From contig AJFK01000065.1 in the NCBI GenBank assembly GCA_000467715.1, forward strand, positions 1-64,000: DNA of 64,000 nucleotides. Reading direction: 5' to 3'. A program made the translations under genes and the position numbers. The notes beneath the pieces are model-generated. The model was not told where the DNA came from, searched no databases, and saw only the letters and a program-made list of their open reading frames with translations. The DNA is from Hysterium pulicare CBS 123377 (Eukaryota > Ascomycota > Dothideomycetes > Hysteriales > Hysteriaceae). Below are positions 10,465-23,052 of this stretch, one piece after another. Every line of letters starts with the position of its first letter. Positions within the stretch are counted from its first letter, which is position 1.

Positions 10465-13400
10465 GCAAATTACAAAATCAGGGCTTGGAGTTCTTTTGAC
10501 TATCACTTCCCGTCTTTGTTTGATGCTTTCACGCGTAGGTAGCGAGCGTTGACTTGATTAGGACTATAGACTTGGTGACGGGAAGAATCCTAATGGCTAA
10601 CTTCCTAACGAGTTTCTTTGTTTGTTAGCCACCCATAGATTTCCTTCAACTGTCTCATACCCCGCGGTCCTTTGCGACTCGCATTTTGTATTACCTACTC
10701 TACTTCTCCCATATTTCCTTACGGCGTTGGCATGAGTGGGATGCTAGTAGTTTCGAGGAAGGACCCCAGCTCAGCGCATAACTAATTGAAATCCCTAATA
10801 TCACGAATTTCCAATTACGAAAAGGAAAAGCGTGACGTGATTTGGAAGCCAAGTGACGAGGCCATTGAATTGGTCACGTCCAACAGGGATGCACTCCGAG
10901 AGAGTGGAACTGCTGAAGCGACGATGTCTCCCACCCCAATACATTCCAACCATTTAGCTACAAACATCATGAGAACATCATCGTGATGCTCCAAGAACAC
11001 AGCCAGTCATCCTGTTGCATTGTCTTTGCCCCGGGCTGTATCCTCCCGAGCACCACAAGCCTTCCTCACCGCACCTCTGCGTAACCAAACTGTCGGGACA
11101 CTGTCCGTGATCCAGGCCCTTTGCATAACCACACCTCCACACTTTCCCCCCTTCCACAACATTCACCATCGTCAGCCGACAATAAGCAGCCGTGGAGACT
11201 CCGCATTCCTCTACAGCCCCAAGTCTGTCGCCAGGAACAGAAGCGCGGTCGGCGCGGGAAAATTAATTCACCTTCCGAGTTCGGCGAAATGCAGCACCGC
11301 GACGTCTGACCCCAGGAACTTTGGCCCGGAAGATTTTCGCCCAACGCTTGAGCACCTGGCCTCTACCTCAGAAATACAGTACGTACTCTGGGCAGGTAAC
11401 GACCATGATTAGTCTACAACGCTCCACGCTACATGGATAGAGGGAGCGATCGATGCTGGCAGAAGTTGAAGGAGCTGTGTATCGAGTTGGGGCTGTCTGC
11501 ACCCCAGACCCGACACTCCGCACGACGGAGCTCATGATCGACCCTGCGTGCTGTACGTGACTAACTTCAGTCTAGTGATATCTTTATCCAAACTCTTCGT
11601 CTCAAAGCATGGGGACTGGAGTCCATTGTACCCAATTCAAGTTCCACGGGCCGCTAAAGCGTCGCAGGATCAATGATATACGGGCTGGCCTTGTGAGACT
11701 CCTCTAACGTCGGCTTCGGGAAGCGGATTACCAAGATTAGGAAGGACAGGTCTCTGACTTTCAGGTTTGTGATTCCTTTTCCGCCGCTGTTAGCCTTCCG
11801 CCAATATGCTCGCGGCAGAGAGTCAATGGAATTGGCCGAGACAGGCATGTCACGCAATCATCTTAGCCATCAGAGATGTGGGAGACAGCCGGTGCAAATC
11901 CGGCTACCTCATTCCCTTCGTACAACGGCCATCGTCACAGGCGATTAGTCTGAAGCAAAACGAATTCCTGGACACTTGCGACGCTACCTTCCAGGCCTGG
12001 AATTTGTTTCGAGCCGCAATAATCATACCACGCTCTTCAACTCATCCAACCTACTTTGATCAATTCTGATAACGTCTTTACTGGATGGCTGTCGTGGAGG
12101 AGAAATTCCTCCGCAAATTCCTCCGGCTGGATATCAGTATCTGTCACGCTGAATCATAAAACAGCTTTATGGAGCTACCTTCAGCCCGTGCATCTAGACC
12201 CTCCAAAGTCGAGTTGCGACCCCTGACTCAACGAACTTGATGCTTGCTCAGAAGCATGAGTTTGTGGGGTACAATCCTATTTTGGTCAAATGCGGAAAAT
12301 GCGGAGACCCCACACCTTCAGATTTCGCTTTCCGTCGACAAGACTTCAACATGAGCGGAACTCCCGGACATGTTTCCCATTGCAGTCATTTATACGTGCA
12401 ACGCCAAGCTTTCTTTGACGATGGAGTGAGCACCTTGCTTCCTGACTGGATGTTCGACTACGTATCGTTTATTTATTGCAACATTCGTGTCCTGCACCGT
12501 CATCGATCGTTCTTTAGGCGACTTTCTTAGGTTTCAACAAGGATAGATTACCACTGTACCATGCGGGTAGGCTTACACGTCTGACAGACCAGGTGTATCT
12601 GAAAGTCGCGATGGTCACCTACCGAATGGGCTGGCAGGGCCGTAACTCCGCCTACAGTGACGGGAAGTGATTTGTCTCAGTGTCTAGCTAGCAGTCCTCC
12701 CGCGTCGCTCGCACTTTACAGGCTATTTCCACCTTTGATTCTATTCAGCCAAGGTTTCGCATCGATCCTAACATGTACATCGAAGTCAATTCCCCCACTT
12801 CATCAATTTCTCACTGGCGCCCCACGGCTCTCAACCTGGCGCCCGGTTTTCGGCTAACAAAATCATCAATTTATCTACGTAGATCAGCATTCTTCTGTGT
12901 GCGCCGGAAAGGTTGGTTGATACGAGAACTCGTCTATGCAAAGTACTTTATTTCTGCATGCGTACAGAACGGCATACTTTTCGCTTCTGCGTCCTCGCGC
13001 CGCACCCAATCTACTTTGCAGATCAAGCACTACTGCCTTATCTTTGGGATACACAAGAAGCAAGGCACAGAGAGCGTCAGTCATAATCAGTACCATACAG
13101 ATCCTGGTGAAATCACGATTGGAGTTTTCTTATATTGAATCTCCATTTAGCCAACGTGGCTCGTCTGCGAACATCAACGCTACGGATAAAATAACTGATT
13201 TGCGATTGCGTACGTGCGAGAACCCAGATACACGAGCATGTGTTGCTACCATCGGCCAAAAGGCGCTAGACGAACCTAAACACGTATGACTATAGCAACG
13301 GCTCTTATTGTTGTCTCCATGGGGTCCGAGGCTCTCTCTTCTCATTCAACGTTTCCTGGTCTCTAAATATGTCACTCGTTACCCTCCATGTAGATCGGCA

Positions 13401-15939
13401 TATCGGTCCGCAGAGGCTTTTATGGCTTCTACGACGTAATCTTTCCAGAAGTCTTGTCCAAATATTCAGAGTCTTACTTATTGAAACCTCCAGCCCAAAC
13501 CAGGAGGGGGAAGTTGATACGAGCTGGTTAACATGCCAATGCTTATTTGTACCACTTGATCGAAACTCTAATGACCATTGCTTACGAGTCAATTGCGAAG
13601 ATACCATGCTTCCTGGATGTTGCCGGTCCCCAATCTTTCATGATAAGGCAACCTCAACAAACTAGTTGGAGGAGCCAAGAGATTCTTTGGCTGCGCGCTG
13701 ACGTGTCTTCTAGACAGCTACTTGGGTAGCGTTGTACGAGTGCAGGTCACGCCAGTTTCTATGGCATCCTCTGCGATTTCGACATCGGCATTTAGATGAG
13801 CAGGCATGACTGCTTCACCGGCTAGTGAAGACCAGCATTTCATCAGTAAATGAGCGATACACGCATGTCGTATGGGGTAGCAACAACGAAATGGCATGAA
13901 CGAACGCCTTAGTTGCACATGTGCAAGAGCAATCTTTTTCGAGTAACGGGCAGGCAGGTTTCAAACCGGTGAGACTTCGCCCTGCACAATTCGACCTGCA
14001 TCAAACTTGCATACAACAGGACAGATCATACCTTTACATTTTGTTTTGTCATTGGCCGTCGCGCCAGATTCAACAAACGGACATAACGAAAAGACAGAGA
14101 GTCCAGGAACAAGGCTTCCAATATCCCCTGGAGCCATTGTCTTTTTTCAAGCAGCAAATTGGACGAGCTTAGGGAGTTCATCCGCTCTCTGCATTTCGTC
14201 AACATTACGTCGTCAAAGAATACCTTTATCCCATCACTATCAAGCAACCATACGGCAGCAAAGCCCTGAAACAAGAAATCGGTTGGAGACTGTAACTTCC
14301 CCACCCCACAACCCACTAGCTCCAAATGTGTAGGCGACCCATCGCCAACCCTTTCCTTTCAAACTCGTTAACCTTCACGAATGCTCGACACAGTGACAAA
14401 GTGCATTCAAGATGACCTAAAGCAAAGCGCGCACAAAGGCAAACGCAACCAAGAGTTCACTTTCCACCAACCACAACATCTTCCCATCCTGTCGGGTTTC
14501 ATGATACACAAACCGCAGCAATCCATTTCACTCACCGCCTCAACAGCGGAAAAAGTAACATCATCTTATCAATAGACAGCCCGCTATACTACTGCCCACT
14601 CCGTAACTTACTCCGATGAAATGTCTCTTTGGCCAGAAAAAGCGCCTCGCTCTCTTTTACTCCGCCAGCGAAGCGTCTGAAGCCAGATCATGGCCCCCGG
14701 ACATGCAAGCCACACCGTCTTTGCGCTTTGCGCGGGGGAGGATGAAAAAGTGCGTTTACCGCTTGTAGCAGTTGGAGGATTGGGAGGATTCGTGATACCG
14801 CACAAGGATGTCGAAAACTGTGGAATACTTCAAAGTTTTTCTATGCTGTGTCACTATTGTTCAGGAGTTCTTTGATATTATCACTAAGCGCTTGCATTGC
14901 ATTTTCCAGGTACTCTGCCCCAGAAATCACCGTACTTGGTCGCATACTTTGCATGCAATCATCCTCATCACAGTTTGCTTTTTCTTCATGTGACAGTGAC
15001 AAGCACGGAAGTGCTTGCTTGTTCCCTCCCTCCCTTCCATGAATCCATCCCGTCCGGTCCGCAGCGCTGCACTTCCAAGAGGAAAAAACCCAGCTTACCC
15101 CAATCCTTTTTGCCCGGCCCCATGTCGCGTCTCAACATTCTCGAACGACGCACTACCCATGTCCGGTGACGAATGCGAGGAGGATTCTTTCCCTCGTGGA
15201 CAACCACACCATCTGACATGAGCATGTTGCTTTGACCCCCACGTTCAGGGTTTTGGGTTACACCAAGCGAACATGGTTGCCAGGCTCATCCTCAACCCTC
15301 GTTCACCGCACAACCAACCCCAGACGGCAAGCCACAGCAGAGAGGCTAAGACTCCGAAGGGAGCGAACATGGATAAGTTCCCAAAGGAGAGCAATTTTGC
15401 CGGTCAGCGGTCCCGACGGTTTGGATCCCGGCGCGCCCCGTTATGCTCGTGGTCCACCGAGGAGCCCTTGTTTGCAGTGTGCATATGGTGAGGATGAGGT
15501 GAGCATTTGTTTTTCTGCTGCCATACCGACCCCGGATCTTGGCGTGCAGCTTCATTTTGGGGGTTGACGCTGCAATCCGTTGCGTTGGATTTGGAAAATG
15601 CTGCGAGGAGCGTGTGGTGACACTGATGACAAAAAGCGTCTGTGGCTGTTATCCCTTGCCACCGGTTATTGAGTGAGTTTGAGGCGTCGAGACTCGAGTG
15701 TCTAGGCTTCCCCTCGTGTGATACTTCGTACATGCATCACGGAATCCGCATTACTTTTTGGACTGAAACAGGCAACTTGGTGGAAGGTCAGATTCCTTCG
15801 ACTTGACCTCACCCTTCCAGCCTCTTTGGTCCATTGCGGGGGCCCCACACGGCAGTAAAGGAAACCTGGGTTTCGCTCGTGTGGTTCCGCGAAGTGATGC
15901 AGTGTTCAGGGGCATTTTTCGTTTTAAGTTGATGGCTTT
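10465..15939. other. 5.5-kb gene desert after creA
   Basis: The first few hundred bases are the creA 3' region. Beyond that I find only short frames without domains or consistent splice chains. One plus-strand frame (12936-13289) starts with an Arg/Ser-rich, presequence-like stretch but leads nowhere recognisable. No tRNA, CRISPR array or intact transposon is visible. It may hold non-coding RNA or eroded repeats. Confidence 0.5.
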
Positions 15940-17388
15940 TCAGCTAGGCAGGGCAGCAGATGGAGGAACGATCTGCTCCGCAGCATAGTTTGTTTGAGTT
16001 TCTGCGGGGTGAGCATGCTCAGCGAGGGACTCCTCGTCGACAATGAGACCTTCAGCCGCAACTTCATCATCCTCCGCCCAGCCGTACAATTCGTCAGAGT
16101 CGGCTTCTTCATCCTCCGAATCTGCAATCTCCGCGAAACGTCGTTTAGGCGGTCTGACTGGAGATGCGTTAACAGGCGCCCCAATATCGACTGATGCAAT
16201 ATTCAAGTCGCAGAGTCCTGACTGTACAATAAAGTTCAGCGGATGATGTCCGGATCCTGGACCAAATGCAGACGTATATTGAAGGCTCTGCGGGAAGATA
16301 TCACTTACAGTTTCTATAGTAAACGGTACCACGGTGCCCACTCCTCCCTCTTCTGCCAAAACCACACCATTGGTCTTCACCACCCCAACGAACCGGGCCC
16401 GATGCAATCTATCGAGCTCCGGCTCGTTCCACTTCCCTTGCGCCGGTACCCAGTCTCTGAACAATACCAGACGTGTGGAAATCCCATTGTCCCATTCAGT
16501 ACCTGATATTGCCGGTAGCAGGAGCGCTCCAGAACCTGGCCTGATGCGCGTTATCGTTTGACATGTGAGAATAATTGCTATGTCGTGCAGCGCAGCCATT
16601 CTGCCGAGCTTCGAAATTAGCTCATCCATAACTGCAAATTTCCGTCCCGCTGCCCAGCGCGCATTATCATGTTTGTTCCTTGCCGATCGATCGTCAACAT
16701 TGCGAGGGTATGCGTTATCGAACAATGTAGATAGAGAGTCGATTACTACGAGGCTCGTGTTTGGCGGAGGAAATGCAGGTGGAGGATGAATGAACATAGC
16801 CAGCAGGTGTGCTAATGCCGGGGTAGCATAATGATGGAAGCGGTCTCGAAGCTCGCTTTGGGACTGCACCGATGGAGACGTGATTGCCATGCCAGAACTC
16901 TGAACACCTTTCGATGCACGCAGGACCTCGCTCAGTCGTTGGGCAACAAGGGGAGCAGCTGCATCTTTTTCTCGCCATTAGCGTTCAAAGTACTCAATCC
17001 AGGATTGTGCATGCTCACCAATCCAGACGACCTGGTCTCCTGTGAGCAACGCGTTCACCGCAGCTTGGATGCTGTTCTAGTTCTCAGTCTCGAGGACATG
17101 GCTGCCTGGCAAACTAGAGACGTACCCAAGAGCAGTCTTGCCCACGCCAGAAGGACCATACACTTCTGCCACCTGTCCGCGTATAAATCCTCCCCGGGAA
17201 TTCCCAACAGGTGTTCCTCTCAAGCCGTGCGGACAAAGCAGCTTGTCCAGTTGCGCAAGTCCAGTAGATACGGCGCGAGGGCCTCGTGATTTGAGATTAT
17301 GTAATGCTTGAGACGCTGAAACAGTAGGAAGTCTATCTGTAGAATTCGTCAACGAGCGGTCCATAGCTCCAATGGTACGGGAGTTCAC
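15940..17388 (-). CDS. Rad51 paralog (RecA-family recombination ATPase, Rad55/Rhp55-like)
   Basis: Three exons on the minus strand, 17126-17388, 17019-17071 and 15940-16964, give 446 residues. Walker A is GPSGVGKT at residues 78-85 and Walker B is LVVID near 177-181. The join between exons 1 and 2 yields GKTALGIQAAVNALLTGDQV and the next one VVWIDAAAPLVAQRL, both typical of the RecA core. ILTCQTITRIRPGSG lies in the region that precedes the DNA-binding loops. The acidic C-terminal tail is rich in Asp and Glu. Rad51 paralogs help Rad51 load on single-stranded DNA during homologous recombination in the nucleus. Which paralog it is cannot be settled by eye. It is divergent from the MOSC gene. 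A second in-frame ATG is at 17364. Confidence 0.8.
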
Positions 17389-17809
17389 AAACGAGAGGAT
17401 GATGGAAGCTTGATGTTTTCCTGGCTAGCCATCGGATGAATCATAGGACACGAAATTGTCGCAATGCCTGTAGCTATCAGTGAGCTTCGCGATATCTGTA
17501 CAGTTGTCGCGAGGCTATTTCAATCTTTGTAGGCATTGTTGTGAACTTTAGAGAGACGTGTTTGCGTGAGCTTGAAGTCGTTGGTGGAGCGGAGCGTTCC
17601 TACTCAATATGACTTTGGCGGGGCGCCACAACTGACTCGTACCAAAAGCCCTTCACTTCTCTACATCCAAGTCGGGTCACGTTCATCTTGAAACCTTTCA
17701 TTTGAATTCATTGCTCGGAATCAGCTTCATGATTGTTGTTTTTTATTGGATCCTGCTGCTGACTTGCTTCTAATGTCCTCTCTTCCCATCAACTCTTGCG
17801 ACACAAAAC
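17389..17809. promoter_or_regulatory. Shared divergent promoter, Rad51 paralog / MOSC gene
   Basis: The 421 bases separate two start codons facing away from each other, so both promoters must lie here. I see no clear TATA box or named motif. Confidence 0.5.
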
Positions 17810-19271
17810 ATGTCTTCCAGTATGACACTCGTGTTTCCAGATCTATCAAAAGTCTCTCCGTGGGTCTACGTGGTTACTCTACTCTCTTTAGTTATCCCCG
17901 TTTCTGTTCTTTTCTTCATAGGACGTCGGCAATTGCAGCAAGATGAAAGTGACCCACCAGCCGGCTGTCGAAAGTCGGGTCTCGAGAAAGCAAGTAATCT
18001 CTCAGATCAGTACTTAAAAAAGTATAGCAAAGGCTGTGATTCAGGACAAGATTCGGATGGATCGCCTCTGTGGAAAGTCAAGGCGCTATTTATCTATCCG
18101 CTCAAGAGCTGCGCCGGCGTAGAACTCGATCAAGGGGATATTGTACGCACAGGTATGAAGTATGATCGACAGTTTTCTTTCGCACAACAAGTTACTGGTC
18201 TCCCTTCGCTGGAGCCGGGGAAAGATGGCACTTATGGAACCAAGACCGAATGGAACTTCATCACCCAAAGGAACTTTCCCCGCCTTGCAAAAGTGGAAAC
18301 AGAGGTGTGGATTCCTGATCCTTCGTCGCCTTCTTACTCTCCAGACGGGTTATTTGTCCAGAGCGAAGGGTGTATCGTTGTGAGATTTCCCTTTTCACCT
18401 GACACCGAGTTCACTGTAGAAGGCATTAAAGCTTTTGCGAAAATCCTTGCCGCGAGACTGTCTGGTCGGCCGGAGCCTTTTGTTGAGTTCAAAATACCTT
18501 TCAATTCCACTTTGCAACGAATCAAGAGCAAAGGTTATACCCTCGAGAAGATGAAGATTTGGAAAGATATGCCTGAAGCTCTCAACATGAGTGCAGAGAT
18601 TCCGGAAGATATTCTGGCCAAATTGCAATACACACTTGGTGTTAGCAATCCATTTACAATATTCCGCATTGATACGAGAAACCATCGTGAGGTTCACAAA
18701 TGTGCGCCAAAGAAGGAGAACGTTGGGTTCCAGACGATCATTGGGATGGCAGACTCAGTTAGCGGCAATCACAAGATCCTATCAAATGATCAAACACTAA
18801 CTGCTCCACAGTACCCAGTACATATCATGAACCTTGCCAGTGTCCATCACGTTGCATCGCAGCTTCCTAAAGGCTATTACAAGGATTTTACTGCACTCCG
18901 ATATCGAGCGAACATCTATAGTATGTTCTTTCATCCGCCGTGTCTACTACATCCAGATTAACTTTCATCGTCTAGTCACTGGTCCACCAGCATTCAGTGA
19001 AGATTCTTGGGCCAAAGCACGTATTGGGAATTGCACATATCACATATCTTGCCGAACCACTCGATGCAAACTCCCCAACGTAGACCCAGCCACAGGCCTT
19101 CGCGACCGAAACGAGCCAGATACCACTATGAGAAAGTATCGTGTCATCGATAAAGGATCTAACAGCCCTTGTCTCGGTATGCAAGTCACTCCGCTCTCGG
19201 AAGGAAGTGTTAAGGTTGGGGATGAAGTCGAACTGTTGGCAGAGGGCGAGCACTTCTTCTTGAAGGAGTAA
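17810..19271 (+). CDS. MOSC-domain molybdenum-cofactor protein, membrane-anchored (mARC-like)
   Basis: Two exons, 17810-18920 and 18976-19271, give 468 residues. A hydrophobic segment at about residues 19-41 (WVYVVTLLSLVIPVSVLFF) predicts an N-terminal membrane anchor. The MOSC N-terminal beta-barrel follows (VKALFIYPLKSCAGVELDQG). The spliced C-terminal MOSC domain contains FSEDSWAKARIGN and RTTRCKLPNVDPATG. Cys401 there matches the cysteine that binds molybdenum in mitochondrial amidoxime-reducing component (mARC) proteins. Such enzymes reduce N-hydroxylated substrates with cytochrome b5 and its reductase, usually at the mitochondrial outer membrane. The splice restores the order IYITGPPAF across the join. 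Function beyond the family is inferred. Confidence 0.85.
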
Positions 19272-19709
19272 TGTAACCCCTGGAAATGCTGATTCCAGAT
19301 TTATTCAATTTCTCAAATCTAGCAGATCGTAGTAGAGGCGCATCTAAGTCCGCTTACTGTCAAGCGAAGCACTCTACGTGCCTCGAAACGTTAATTCACA
19401 TGCTGTTGTCCCGTTCATTCAATTTATATCTGAATCTGTTATTCCGAGCCACTTCAAACTTGTCAAGCAAATCTCCAAATGCATTACTGCATGGCGCCGT
19501 ATAGTAGCATTAAACCCAATGAGTAAGGTTATCTCGACTACATTTCCTTCACCACATCACCTCATTAACCAATAGTTCCAAGGGAGAAAAGTAAGTTTTC
19601 AGTATTTAGATATACAGATTAAGACATTACGAGAGATCTAATGAAGGAATCACTTGTGCACCACCACCTATGCACGAGAAGAGTCGACAGGTTCAATCAC
19701 CTATCAATA
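19272..19709. other. intergenic between convergent genes
   Basis: These 438 bases lie between the stop codons of the MOSC and RING genes and should hold both 3' ends. No other feature is seen. Confidence 0.5.
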
Positions 19710-20654
19710 TTAATAGAGATCCAATACCTCTGTCCAAGACTCCCTATCCCAACAGAGAACCTCAGGCTCTATGGTCTCGGGCTCTGTCATCTGCCAGTCA
19801 ATCAAATCCCCATTCTCAATCATCCACTGATGCTTGTACTCCAAGAATTCGGCCATCGCAACTTGCGACTCTTCGACTTGCCTTTCCAGCCATGCCTCCT
19901 CAGCTTGTAGTGCATCAAACTCAAGAAGCACTGGATCGATAGAAATATGCCAGTCTAGGGCTACCATGGTATCCCATACCGTGGGGCATATAAAGGGTGA
20001 AGATGATGAAGGGGAAGGATCCTGGGGATGTAGGGCTGCTTTCCAATCAATCGCAATCCAATCCGCGCCCCGGAAATGGGATAAAGATGGGGGCTGGGCA
20101 TCGGAGTGCTCTCCGCTTGGGCTCCAGTCTGAGGCTTCTGAGATCCAAGAGTGACTATAGCTCGGCCTATTCAACGGATACTGCTGAATCAAATACGACC
20201 CCTCTGGCACGTCACCCAGAGGACCAAGTGGGATTTCGTAGTCTACTATACCCGTGAACTCCTCTGAAAAGGGATTCCGGAAAATATCAGTATTCTCAGG
20301 CACAACGTTAGGATCAAACAAACCATCATCAAACAACCACGCGCGATGTGCGCCCAAAGAGGCGTTCACCGAGCTTTCTTTTTCCTTGTCAAACAGAGGG
20401 TACCGGCAGAGCGGGCAGCAGTTATTCGCACCATACGATTCCTTAGCGTCTGTCCAGTGGATGATGCAGTCTAGCCCAAAAATGTGGCCGCAGGGAAGCT
20501 TGACGGGAGGTTCTGGATACTCGTTTGTATCTATGGTCCCCGTGTGGTAGGTGCGAGAACAGATAGGGCAGTAGTTGTCGTTGATATCTTGGAGACTTAC
20601 TGGAATCAGACCGCCTTGCGTGCGGAAGGCTTTATGGTTTGGGAAATGTGCCAT
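19710..20654 (-). CDS. RING-finger protein, probable E3 ubiquitin ligase
   Basis: Single exon, 314 residues, ATG at 20654. A RING finger occupies residues 29-83: CPIC at 29-32, then CGHIFGLDCIIHW (Cys55, His57, Cys63, His66), then CCPLC (Cys80, Cys83). A long loop of about 22 residues separates the first pair from the next ligand. The rest is acidic, rich in Trp and Pro, without another domain or membrane segment, and ends in a coiled-coil-prone stretch around EEAWLERQVEESQVAM. RING proteins usually bring an E2 enzyme to a substrate for ubiquitination. The substrate is unknown. Confidence 0.75.
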   Translation of the reverse strand: MAHFPNHKAFRTQGGLIPVSLQDINDNYCPICSRTYHTGTIDTNEYPEPPVKLPCGHIFGLDCIIHWTDAKESYGANNCCPLCRYPLFDKEKESSVNASLGAHRAWLFDDGLFDPNVVPENTDIFRNPFSEEFTGIVDYEIPLGPLGDVPEGSYLIQQYPLNRPSYSHSWISEASDWSPSGEHSDAQPPSLSHFRGADWIAIDWKAALHPQDPSPSSSSPFICPTVWDTMVALDWHISIDPVLLEFDALQAEEAWLERQVEESQVAMAEFLEYKHQWMIENGDLIDWQMTEPETIEPEVLCWDRESWTEVLDLY

Positions 20655-21284
20655 TCTATTACTATCAGGAAAGCAGATAGCAGGCGTGTTGGTTAGCTGT
20701 GAGTAAAGAGACGCGAGTTTTCACGTTTGAATATTGTATTACAAAGTTTAGAAGTGGACAGAAAATCGAAATATACCTTCGGCTTGGTGACCAGGTCACC
20801 GTATTGATAGTTTACAATGTTGTGATGAGAATATTGTGTAGGCGAACGAAATGCATTAGGGTGAACATTGCTCTGAGGCATAAAAGACAAAGCATTGTTT
20901 ACCACTAAGATAAAGAACATCATCTTCAGGCAGATGAACCATTTATCTGCCTAAAACACTGCTAGGGGTTGAGAGAGTTATGTCAGTACACTCCATTGTG
21001 TCAGATGAGTCGCATGCTATACGAAATGTTCATGAGACCTAAGAGAATGACTGAATTGTACGAACTACTTCAGCTGTTATATAAAGCGAATATAGCTATG
21101 TGGTGCCTGTTGTCATGCAAATGTCTTCGAACATGTAAGAAAGATCCCTAGCAGACTCCAGCATTGCCGGAAATACTCGTGATGTACTAACCAAGACACA
21201 AAATTCACACAAAATGCAAGTATGATGTTGCTGCAGCACAAAGCCTCCTAAATTGCATCAAGAAAGATTTAAGGCGGAAGATAC
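20655..21284. other. intergenic, no gene seen
   Basis: This 630-base AT-rich stretch lies upstream of the RING gene and downstream of the R3H gene. Short frames only; no repeat or RNA gene recognised. Confidence 0.5.
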
Positions 21285-22423
21285 TCAAACCATTCCCCAT
21301 AGTGGACGTGGCAACGTGTTTCGAGATGGAGTACTACGTCCGGACTTGATGCGCTTGTCGCTGAGACCGATGTATGCTTCGCGTCTAGCTGGGTTTCCAA
21401 CTGTGACAGACCATGTACGGAGACCGTAGTAAGTGCCTATGTGATGGACAAGCCAGCGACTTTTCAAGAATCAGCATACTGAGGGATTGGGAAATGTTAG
21501 CACGTCAAAATACTCACCCAAAGCTCGCTCCATGATCATCAACAGGGCTGTGAAAAAGTAACAGCTCCCGTCCTACGTCCTCGTTCCGGCGCCTCATATC
21601 AGCCATCTGGCCATTCCTACCCACGAACACGATCTCATCATCTTCGGAATCTGGGTCCGTAGGGAGACCTTCTTGCTCGGCTTGCTTCTCCTTCTCCTCC
21701 CACTTCTCTACAAACTTCCGCACTTCCCCTTCAAGATCCATGAGAAGGCCCTTAGCCCCGCGTGACCGCTTAAGCTTCTCTCGTAGCTCTTTAGGAACTT
21801 TGCCAGCATCTCCAGAAGCTTCCTTACCTCTGGCGCTGGATGGTGTCGTGCGATTTGCTTTCTTCTCCGCGCTACGGGCTGCGAGACCAGCATCCCAGAG
21901 GGGTGCGAGATAGTAGGGAACTGAGTGAACGGGGTAGGTGGGGCGAACTTCCCAGTCACTGGGGAGAGGAGGCTGGGCATAAGGGTTGTTTAGGAGACGG
22001 TCTAGAGGAGATCCCATATCAACGACGTATCCTCAAGGAATACCGCAAGGCGATTGAAGGATACATACCATTTTCCCACCTCTGACGCCTCCGACTCCCT
22101 TCCTTGCCCTTCAGCAATGCCTCCCGTCGCTTCAGGCTATCGCGGCGAAGAGGCTCTTTACGACGGACGTAGCTTTCACGCGCAGCTGCAGAGTTTCCTG
22201 CCTGTGTGCTCGGTACTACGCGTTCGGGACGGGCGACCGGATGGTCGTCCAGTGGTATTTGTAGAGAGACGGAGGTGCCCTGGACGCCGGGCGTCATTGT
22301 GGAAATAGTGACAGAGCTCATGGCTGCCGTCGCCTGCTCGGTCCATGCTTCTATGTCAATTGAGACAGCGCTTGAAGCCGGCTGGGAGCTTTGAGGAGCT
22401 TCTGTAGTTGGGTGGATGGCCAT
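21285..22423 (-). CDS. R3H-associated N-terminal domain protein with R3H-type C-terminus
   Basis: Three exons, 22069-22423, 21518-22001 and 21285-21459, give 337 residues. The first join creates RRRQRWENDRLLNNPYAQPP, followed by LPSDWEVRPTYP and VPYYLAPLWD, the signature of the R3H-associated N-terminal domain. A charged coiled-coil-prone region follows (KELREKLKRSRG; FVEKWEEKEKQAEQE) and then an acidic stretch. The second join gives HGASFGRWLVHHIGTYYGL then RTWSVTVGNPARREAYIGL, an R3H-like end. R3H domains bind single-stranded nucleic acids. The cellular role of this fungal family is not known to me. The cleanness of both joins against the family pattern makes the model strong. Confidence 0.85.
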
Positions 22424-23052
22424 GATGAAGAGGCGGCGATAGGAGATAGCGTTGGGAGATGCGGATGTCGAGGAAGCTGCACTGCAGAAGTCAAAGTAGA
22501 ATACAACAACTCCTTGAGGAGCGGCTTGCAGAAGGACAATGATAGACGGATGCGGATGAAGTCTTAATGTAGTGAACGCGATAACGCCACGATACGGGAA
22601 TGTAGAGAGTCATCATCCTTGGATAAGCGGGGGACGTGAGCTTCTGACCAATCATAGTCACATGCATAATTGCGCGTTGACTCGCTCATCAGTTGCTTGC
22701 TACTGTACCATGTGGCTGTGCTGGCATGCATGAGTTATACATCCATATGACAGTTCTGCCTGCAACTGCGTCCGATCGCGGACTATGTCTGATTCACGAA
22801 CTGCAGATCCGAATACGTAGGATCCTTAAAGGCCTCTACACCACCATAACGATGACTCCATTCTGCTAGAGGTACCTCTTTACGATTCAACAAGTCTAAA
22901 CGTCTGAACAGATAAGAGAAATATGCCAGAAGGTATTGTCTAGCTAGGTGCTCTGTACAATAATCATATGCTACATGATCCAGAATCCATCACGCCGTAT
23001 GCTACAAACTCCCTAGTGGCCAACGCCTTTCTTTGCAAGAATATGAAGGCTT
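22424..23052. other. intergenic, no gene seen
   Basis: These 629 bases lie between the start of the R3H gene and the stop of the aminopeptidase gene. They should hold the R3H promoter and the aminopeptidase 3' region. Nothing else is visible. Confidence 0.5.
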
